Position numbers and translations under genes: made by a program
Notes under the pieces: model-generated
What the model was told of the DNA's origin: nothing
Databases searched by the model: none
The model's input: only the letters and a program-made list of their open reading frames with translations
NCBI GenBank assembly: GCA_041586615.1
Contig: JBFGZS010000079.1
Location: 1 to 10,401 of the forward strand
DNA: 10,401 bases
Direction of reading: 5' to 3'
DNA from: Motiliproteus sp041586615
Lineage (GTDB): Bacteria; Pseudomonadota; Gammaproteobacteria; Pseudomonadales; Balneatricaceae
Shown: one piece after another, positions 5,898-10,401 of the stretch
Layout: every line of letters starts with the position of its first letter
Numbering within the stretch: position 1 is the first letter of the stretch

Positions 5898-5921
5898 GTT
5901 TGACCTCACTGTTATACAAAG

Positions 5922-5942
5922 AGGTGACGCCTGGCGCCACCT
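5922..5942. other. Hairpin 1 in the pgk-fba gap
   Basis: A near-perfect 21-base inverted repeat (on the minus strand AGGTGGCG, five-base turn, CGTCACCT, with one G-U pair) lies 24 bases before the fba start. On the minus strand it is followed by CTTTG, not a proper U-tract. It may stabilise or process the fba message, or act as a partial terminator. Confidence 0.55.
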
Positions 5943-5948
5943 GAAGAA

Positions 5949-5966
5949 AGCGGGAGGGTGCCCGCT
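5949..5966 (-). terminator. Hairpin 2 in the pgk-fba gap, possible attenuator
   Basis: On the minus strand AGCGGG-CACCCT-CCCGCT forms a 6-base GC-rich stem followed by TTCTTC. This is the most terminator-like of the three hairpins between pgk and fba. A leaky terminator here would lower fba expression relative to pgk unless fba has its own promoter, and I find no good one. Confidence 0.35.
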
Positions 5967-5982
5967 ACCTGTAAATCTGTTT

Positions 5983-6004
5983 GCCCGGCAGCACCGTGTC
6001 GGGC
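5983..6004. other. Hairpin 3, just after the pgk stop codon
   Basis: GCCCGGCA and TGTCGGGC pair in an 8-base stem (one G-U) around a 6-base loop, starting 14 bases beyond the pgk stop. On the minus strand AAACAG follows, so it is not an intrinsic terminator. Position suggests protection of the pgk 3' end after processing; that role is inference. Confidence 0.5.
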
Positions 6005-6018
6005 TTGTTAACTCGTTT

Positions 6019-7182
6019 CTAGCCTTTCGCCCGTTCTTCCAGGATAGTTACTGCCGGCAAGGCCTTGCCTTCGACGAATTCCAGGAACGCGCCGCCGCCG
6101 GTGGAAATGTAGGAGATTTTGTCGGCAATGTCATACTTATCCACGGCCGCCAGGGTGTCGCCACCACCGGCGATAGAGAACCCTTGGTTTTCGGCGATGG
6201 CCAGTGAGAGAACTTTGGTACCTTGGCCAAACTGGTCGAATTCGAACACCCCGACCGGGCCATTCCAGATGATGGTCTTAGCCGCCCCCAGGATCTTCGC
6301 CAGCGCCTGGGCGGTGTCAGGACCGATATCCAGAATCATATCATCCTCTCCCACGTCGCTGACCGCTTTGACCGTCGCGGTAGCCGCTTCGGAGAATTCG
6401 GTGGCAACCACGACATCGGTGGGGAGCGGGATGTGCGTTTTAGCCATCAGCGCCTTGGCCTGATCGATCAGGTCGGCTTCGTACAGCGATTTGCCCACCG
6501 GGTGACCGGCGGCTGCCAGGAAGGTGTTGGCGATGCCGCCGCCCACGATCAACTGGTCAACTTTTTCGGACAGGGCTTCGAGCACCGTCAGCTTGGTGGA
6601 CACTTTAGAGCCACCGACGATCGCGACGACCGGGCTGACGGGCGCCAGTAACGCTTTAGCCAGCGCATCGAGTTCGTTGGCCAGCAACGGCCCCGCACAG
6701 GCGATGGGGGCGTATTTGGCAACGCCGTGGGTGGATGCCTGGGCGCGGTGCGCGGTACCGAACGCATCCATAACAAAGATATCGCACAGCTCGGCCATCT
6801 TGCGGGCCAGATCGTCGTTGTTTTTCTTTTCACCACTGTTGAAGCGGACGTTTTCCAGCAGTACCAACTGACCGGCGTCGACGCTAACACCGTCTAACCA
6901 GTCTTTTAGCAGCGGTACCCTGCGGTTCAGCAGTTGACCTATGTGGTCTGCAACCGGTGCCAGGGAGAAGGCTTCGTCGTATTCGCCTTCGGTAGGGCGG
7001 CCCAGATGTGACATCACCATCACCTTGGCGCCCGCTTTCAGAGCATGTTCAATGGTGGGCAACGCGGCACGGATTCGTGCGTCGCTGCTCACCTTGCCCT
7101 CTTTCACGGGTACGTTAAGGTCTTCACGGATCAGAACGCGCTTTCCGCTCAGATCCAGGTCTGTCATTTTTAAAACACTCAT
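6019..7182 (-). CDS. pgk: Phosphoglycerate kinase
   Basis: This cytoplasmic enzyme transfers phosphate between 1,3-bisphosphoglycerate and ADP to give 3-phosphoglycerate and ATP. Its 387 residues are the standard bacterial length, and the sequence recalls the E. coli enzyme along its whole length. Visible signatures are VLIREDLNVPV (16-26) with substrate-binding Arg19, Asp21 and Asn23, SHLGRPTEGEY (58-68), LENVRF (109-114), DAFGTAHRAQAST (139-151), GGSKVSTK (190-197) at the nucleotide side, WNGPVGVFE in the C-terminal domain, and GGGDT near the end. The start at 7182 has AGGA seven bases upstream. That site overlaps the epd stop codon and only nine bases separate the genes, so translation is probably coupled. 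Confidence 0.98.
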   Translation of the reverse strand: MSVLKMTDLDLSGKRVLIREDLNVPVKEGKVSSDARIRAALPTIEHALKAGAKVMVMSHLGRPTEGEYDEAFSLAPVADHIGQLLNRRVPLLKDWLDGVSVDAGQLVLLENVRFNSGEKKNNDDLARKMAELCDIFVMDAFGTAHRAQASTHGVAKYAPIACAGPLLANELDALAKALLAPVSPVVAIVGGSKVSTKLTVLEALSEKVDQLIVGGGIANTFLAAAGHPVGKSLYEADLIDQAKALMAKTHIPLPTDVVVATEFSEAATATVKAVSDVGEDDMILDIGPDTAQALAKILGAAKTIIWNGPVGVFEFDQFGQGTKVLSLAIAENQGFSIAGGGDTLAAVDKYDIADKISYISTGGGAFLEFVEGKALPAVTILEERAKG

Positions 7183-7189
7183 GGGCTTA

Positions 7190-7193
7190 TCCT
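7190..7193 (-). promoter_or_regulatory. pgk ribosome binding site overlapping the epd stop codon
   Basis: On the minus strand the sequence reads CTAGGATAAGCCCATG. The TAG stop of epd is embedded in the AGGA that serves pgk, and seven bases separate it from the pgk ATG. Ribosomes finishing epd would be well placed to start pgk. Confidence 0.8.
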
Positions 7194-8265
7194 AGTGCGG
7201 TTTAGTCTGAAAGGTGGTTGAATCTGGCTGGCCGGTTTGACCTGAACCAGAGCCGAGTCGCAGCCAGCTGTTTGCGACGTCCAGCATCCGGTTGGCAAAC
7301 CCCCATTCGTTATCGAACCAGCACAGCATCTTGATCAGCGTGCCGCCGCTGACGCGAATCTGGGTGCCATCGACGATGGACGAACGGGGATCGGTGTTGA
7401 AATCGACCGAGGCGTGGGGCTCTTCGGTATACCCCAGCAGCCCACGTAGCGGACCTTCGGCCGCGGCGCGGAACAGCTGTTGCAAGTCCGCCGTGCTGGT
7501 TTCGCGCTCGACTTGCAGTGAAAGGTCCATCAACGAAACGTTGATGGTGGGCACCCTTAGGTGCAGGCACTCGAAACGACCGGCCATATGCGGCAGTAGG
7601 CGGTCGATACCCCGGGCCAGGCTCGTATCCACCGGAATAATCGACTGCAAGGCGCTGCGCGTGAGGCGCAGGTTGGTGTGGTGATAGCTGTCGATAACCG
7701 GTTGATCGTTCATGGCCGAATGAATGGTGGTGGTGACACCGCGCTGAATACCCAGGTGGCGGTCGATCAGGTCCAGTACCGGCACCACGCAGTTGGTGGT
7801 GCAGGAGGCATTGGAAACGATGCGATGCTCGGCCTGCAGGATCTGGTGGTTGAAACCGTAGATCACGGTGGCATCCACATCGGGTGCGGCCGGCTGGGAA
7901 AATAACAGGCGGCGTGCGCCGCTGGCCAGATGTGCTTCGGCGCCCGAGCGATCGCAGAATGACCCCGAGCACTCTAGAACCAGGTCAATATCCAGTTCTC
8001 GCCAGGGTAGGCGCGTGGCATCGGGTTCGTTGTAGAGCGCGATACGGTCGTCGGCAACGATCAGATGGCGGCTGTCATTGCTGACCGGCACCGGAAAGCG
8101 GCCGTGGGTGGTGTCGTAACGGGTCAGGTAGGTGATGGTGTCGATATCGGTCAGTTCATTAATCGCGACGACGTTCAGGTTGCTGTTGGGGCCTGCACTA
8201 TAAAGCGCGCGCAGCACACTCTGGCCAATCCGTCCGTAGCCGTTGATCGCAATTCTGAAACTCAT
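7192..8265 (-). CDS. epd: D-erythrose-4-phosphate dehydrogenase (GAPDH family)
   Basis: This NAD-dependent dehydrogenase oxidises erythrose 4-phosphate to 4-phosphoerythronate, the first step of the DXP-dependent pyridoxal 5'-phosphate pathway. The 357-residue protein shows the Rossmann motif INGYGRIGQS (7-16), AINEL (34-38) at the NAD site, catalytic Cys155 in SNASCTTN, His182 in TTIHSAMNDQPVIDSYHH, and WFDNEWGFANRMLDV near the C-terminus. I call Epd rather than a glycolytic GAPDH because of the AINEL, HSAMNDQPVIDSYHH and LTRSALQSIIPVDTSLARGI stretches and the tkt-epd-pgk position. A Ser/Gly/Gln/Thr-rich tail of about 18 residues follows the conserved fold, making it longer than the E. coli protein. 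AGGA lies seven bases before the start. It follows tkt by 89 bases and a strong hairpin. GAPDH side activity cannot be excluded. Confidence 0.93.
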   Translation of the reverse strand: MSFRIAINGYGRIGQSVLRALYSAGPNSNLNVVAINELTDIDTITYLTRYDTTHGRFPVPVSNDSRHLIVADDRIALYNEPDATRLPWRELDIDLVLECSGSFCDRSGAEAHLASGARRLLFSQPAAPDVDATVIYGFNHQILQAEHRIVSNASCTTNCVVPVLDLIDRHLGIQRGVTTTIHSAMNDQPVIDSYHHTNLRLTRSALQSIIPVDTSLARGIDRLLPHMAGRFECLHLRVPTINVSLMDLSLQVERETSTADLQQLFRAAAEGPLRGLLGYTEEPHASVDFNTDPRSSIVDGTQIRVSGGTLIKMLCWFDNEWGFANRMLDVANSWLRLGSGSGQTGQPDSTTFQTKPH

Positions 8266-8303
8266 TCGTTCATCCTGTCTGGCCGATTCGAGCCTTTCCC
8301 TGT

Positions 8304-8325
8304 CCCGGAGAGATCGCTCTCCGGG
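8304..8325. other. Strong hairpin in the tkt-epd gap
   Basis: CCCGGAGAG (8304-8312) and CTCTCCGGG (8317-8325) form a perfect 9-base stem with an ATCG/CGAT loop. It begins 29 bases after the tkt stop on the minus strand. The minus-strand sequence after it is ACAGGG, with no U-tract, so it is more likely a stabilising or processing hairpin than an intrinsic terminator. Confidence 0.65.
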
Positions 8326-8354
8326 GATTTGTGACGCCGTAACGATTGCCGGCC

Positions 8355-10349
8355 TTAGATTAGCGCCTTGACCTGTGCGGCAACATTGTCGACAGTGAAA
8401 CCGAACAACTTGAATAGCTCAGCGGCGGGCGCGGACTCGCCAAAGCGGGTCATGCCAACGATACGGCCGTTCAGGCCCACGTACTTGTACCAGTAGTCGG
8501 CATGTGCGGCTTCAACCGCAACCCGGGCGGTGATGGCCGGCGGCAGAACCGATTCACGGTATTCCCGTGACTGGGTTTCAAAGACTTCGGCAGACGGCAT
8601 GGAGACAACACGCACCTGCTTGCCTTCTTTGGCGAGCAGATCGGCGGCGTCCATGGCCAGCGAAACTTCGGAACCGGTGGCGATCAGGATCGCATCGGGC
8701 TGGCCCTGGGTCTCACGCAAGATGTAAGCACCCCGCTTGATGTTGCTCAGGCGCTCGGAACAACGCGGCTGATGCGGCAGGTTCTGACGCGAGAAGATCA
8801 GCGAAGAGGGGCCATCGACCCGCTCGAGAGCCGCTTTCCACGCGACAGCGGATTCAACCGCGTCACAGGGGCGCCATAACTGCATATTGGGGGTGGTGCG
8901 CAGGTTCGTGATCTGTTCGATCGGCTGATGTGTCGGCCCATCTTCACCCAGGCCAATGGAGTCATGGGTATAAACGAAGATGCTACGCTGCTTCATCAGC
9001 GCTGCCATACGCACGGCGTTGCGGGCATATTCCATAAAGATCAGGAAAGTGGCGCCGTAGGGAATGAAGCCGCCGTGCAGGGCGATGCCGTTCATAATGG
9101 CGGACATGCCAAATTCGCGTACACCGTAATAGATGTAGTTGGCGTCGCTGTTGTCTTTGCTCAGCCCCCGACAGCCGCTCCAGATTGTCAGGTTGGAGCC
9201 GGCCAGGTCCGCGGAGCCCCCCATCAGTTCCGGCAGCATGGGGCCAAAGGCGTTCAGTGCGTTCTGCGATGCTTTACGGCTGGCGATGGTTTCGCCTTTT
9301 TCCTGCAGTGACTGAATGTAGGCATCGGCGTCCTGGGCGAAGTTCTCCGGCAGATCACCGCTGATGCGGCGCAGAAATTCGGCGGCCAGTTCCGGGTACG
9401 CATCGTTGTAGGCCGCGAAGTCTTCGTTCCAGTCATTCTCGGCAATACAGCCGCCATCGCGGGCATCCCAGGCCTGGCGGATTTCTTCAGGAATTTCAAA
9501 GGCAGGGTGTTTCCAGCCCAGGCGCTCGCGGGTCAGGGCGATCTCGTCGTCACCCAGCGGGGCGCCGTGACAGTCTTCCTTACCTTCTTTATTGGGTGAG
9601 CCAAAACCGATAATGGTCTTGCAGCAGATCAGCGTGGGCTGTTCCGTGTTGGCGTGCGCCGCTTCGATCGCGTCGCGAATCGCTTCAGGATCGTGGCCGT
9701 CGACATGGCGGATTACCTGCCAGCCATACGACTCGAAACGCGCGGGGGTGTCGTCGCTAAACCAGCCTTCCACTTCGCCGTCGATGGAGATGCCGTTGTC
9801 ATCCCAGAAGGCGATCAACTTACCCAGGCCCTGAGTGCCGGCCAGGGAGCAGACTTCGTGAGAGATCCCCTCCATCATGCAGCCGTCACCCATAAAGGTA
9901 TAGGTATAGTGATCAACGATGTCGTGGCCTTCGCGATTAAACTGTCCCGCGAGTGCTTTTTCGGCCATCGCCATGCCCACGGCGTTAGCGATACCCTGGC
10001 CCAGAGGGCCGGTGGTGGTTTCGATGCCCGGTGCATACCCCAGCTCCGGATGACCGGCTGTTTTGGCGTGTAGCTGACGGAAGTTTTTTAGGTCATCGAT
10101 GCTCAGGTCATAGCCGCTCAGGTGCAGCAGCGAATACAGCAGCATGGAGCCGTGGCCGTTGGAGAGGATAAAGCGATCCCGGTTAAACCACTGCGGGTTG
10201 GCAGGGTTATGTTGCAGGTAGTCGTTCCATAACACTTCGGCAATGTCCGCCATCCCCATCGGGGCGCCGGGGTGGCCGGATTTAGCACGCTGTACAGCAT
10301 CCATACTTAATGCGCGAATGGCGTTGGCTAGTTCTCTGCGAGCGGTCAT
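8355..10349 (-). CDS. tkt: Transketolase
   Basis: This thiamine-diphosphate-dependent cytoplasmic enzyme moves two-carbon ketol units between sugar phosphates in the non-oxidative pentose phosphate pathway and yields erythrose 4-phosphate, the substrate of the next gene product. The 664 residues equal the usual bacterial length and follow E. coli TktA throughout. Visible are KSGHPGAPMGMADIAEVLW with His26, SNGHGSMLLYSLLHLSGY with His66, GPLGQGIANAVG (114-125), the ThDP/metal motif GDGCMMEG (Asp155) through DDNGISIDG (Asn185), the pyrimidine-domain glutamate in YGVREFGMSA near 411, HDSIGLGEDGPTHQP, and FGESAPA near the C-terminus. The start at 10349 has AGGAG 11 bases upstream. It is first of the visible cluster; an 11-base tandem repeat overlaps its leader. 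Confidence 0.98.
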   Translation of the reverse strand: MTARRELANAIRALSMDAVQRAKSGHPGAPMGMADIAEVLWNDYLQHNPANPQWFNRDRFILSNGHGSMLLYSLLHLSGYDLSIDDLKNFRQLHAKTAGHPELGYAPGIETTTGPLGQGIANAVGMAMAEKALAGQFNREGHDIVDHYTYTFMGDGCMMEGISHEVCSLAGTQGLGKLIAFWDDNGISIDGEVEGWFSDDTPARFESYGWQVIRHVDGHDPEAIRDAIEAAHANTEQPTLICCKTIIGFGSPNKEGKEDCHGAPLGDDEIALTRERLGWKHPAFEIPEEIRQAWDARDGGCIAENDWNEDFAAYNDAYPELAAEFLRRISGDLPENFAQDADAYIQSLQEKGETIASRKASQNALNAFGPMLPELMGGSADLAGSNLTIWSGCRGLSKDNSDANYIYYGVREFGMSAIMNGIALHGGFIPYGATFLIFMEYARNAVRMAALMKQRSIFVYTHDSIGLGEDGPTHQPIEQITNLRTTPNMQLWRPCDAVESAVAWKAALERVDGPSSLIFSRQNLPHQPRCSERLSNIKRGAYILRETQGQPDAILIATGSEVSLAMDAADLLAKEGKQVRVVSMPSAEVFETQSREYRESVLPPAITARVAVEAAHADYWYKYVGLNGRIVGMTRFGESAPAAELFKLFGFTVDNVAAQVKALI

Positions 10350-10363
10350 GTTGAGCGAAACTC

Positions 10364-10385
10364 CTGGCGTAACACTGGCGTAACA
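10364..10385. repeat. Tandem duplication of an 11-base unit upstream of tkt
   Basis: CTGGCGTAACA occurs twice back to back (10364-10374 and 10375-10385; on the minus strand TGTTACGCCAG twice). The copy nearer the gene shares two bases with the AGGAG ribosome binding site (10361-10365). The 11-base period places the copies on the same face of the helix, as expected for a cooperative operator, but a slippage duplication is equally possible. Confidence 0.6.
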
Positions 10386-10401
10386 ACAGCGCGGACACTG
10401 C

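Noticed and set aside
5911..5916. TATAAC on the minus strand (-10-like) just before fba
   Set aside because: It has no -35 partner at the right spacing and would start transcription inside the fba ribosome binding site.
7310..7972. 220-codon open frame on the minus strand in another frame of epd
   Set aside because: Fully inside a well-recognised gene on the same strand; its composition (Arg, Pro, His-rich) is that of an out-of-frame shadow.
1..10401. A previously undescribed multi-gene system
   Set aside because: The recognisable genes are a conserved carbon-metabolism cluster plus four single genes; no unknown genes cluster together. Only the non-coding elements listed are unexplained.

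Overview
The window looks like chromosomal DNA of a gammaproteobacterium, probably a marine or environmental one. The evidence is the gene order tkt-epd-pgk-fba, protein sequences that recall the Escherichia/Pseudomonas versions of these enzymes, and a RayT-type transposase of a kind I associate with marine Gammaproteobacteria. This placement is inference from recognised protein signatures; no search was run.

Left part, accessory in character (1-1360): the window opens inside a REP-associated tyrosine transposase gene (HUH/Y1 family, plus strand, 5' end cut off by the window edge). It is followed by about 570 bases without a convincing gene. That gap holds four copies of a short GGGTGTCCTGATAATTC repeat, extra fragments of it, a separate 21-base direct repeat, and a hairpin-forming pair of inverted DnaA-box-like sequences (one perfect TTATCCACA).

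Middle part (1361-4772): four single genes form two convergent pairs. An Lrp/AsnC-family regulator (+) faces an EamA/DMT-family transporter (-). A YtoQ-family protein (+) faces an alpha/beta hydrolase of the lysophospholipase/serine-aminopeptidase type (-). The 410-base divergent region between transporter and ytoQ holds a perfect 10-base inverted repeat just upstream of ytoQ. Start codons for the regulator, transporter and ytoQ were moved inward from the longest reading frame because the ribosome binding site and family similarity begin there.

Right part (4773-10401): a minus-strand central-carbon cluster in the order tkt, epd, pgk, fba, ending in a clear intrinsic terminator. Transketolase handles sugar-phosphate interconversion in the pentose phosphate pathway. 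Erythrose-4-phosphate dehydrogenase diverts the erythrose 4-phosphate made by transketolase toward pyridoxal phosphate synthesis. Phosphoglycerate kinase and class II fructose-bisphosphate aldolase serve glycolysis and gluconeogenesis. The epd stop codon lies inside the pgk ribosome binding site, so those two are probably translationally coupled. The tkt-epd and pgk-fba gaps carry strong hairpins without good U-tracts, suggesting mRNA processing, stabilisation or partial termination. An 11-base tandem repeat lies immediately upstream of tkt.

I found no defence system, CRISPR array, prophage, tRNA or rRNA, and no convincing new multi-gene system. The least explained items are the RayT-adjacent repeat cluster, the DnaA-box palindrome, the hairpin array in the pgk-fba gap, and YtoQ itself.
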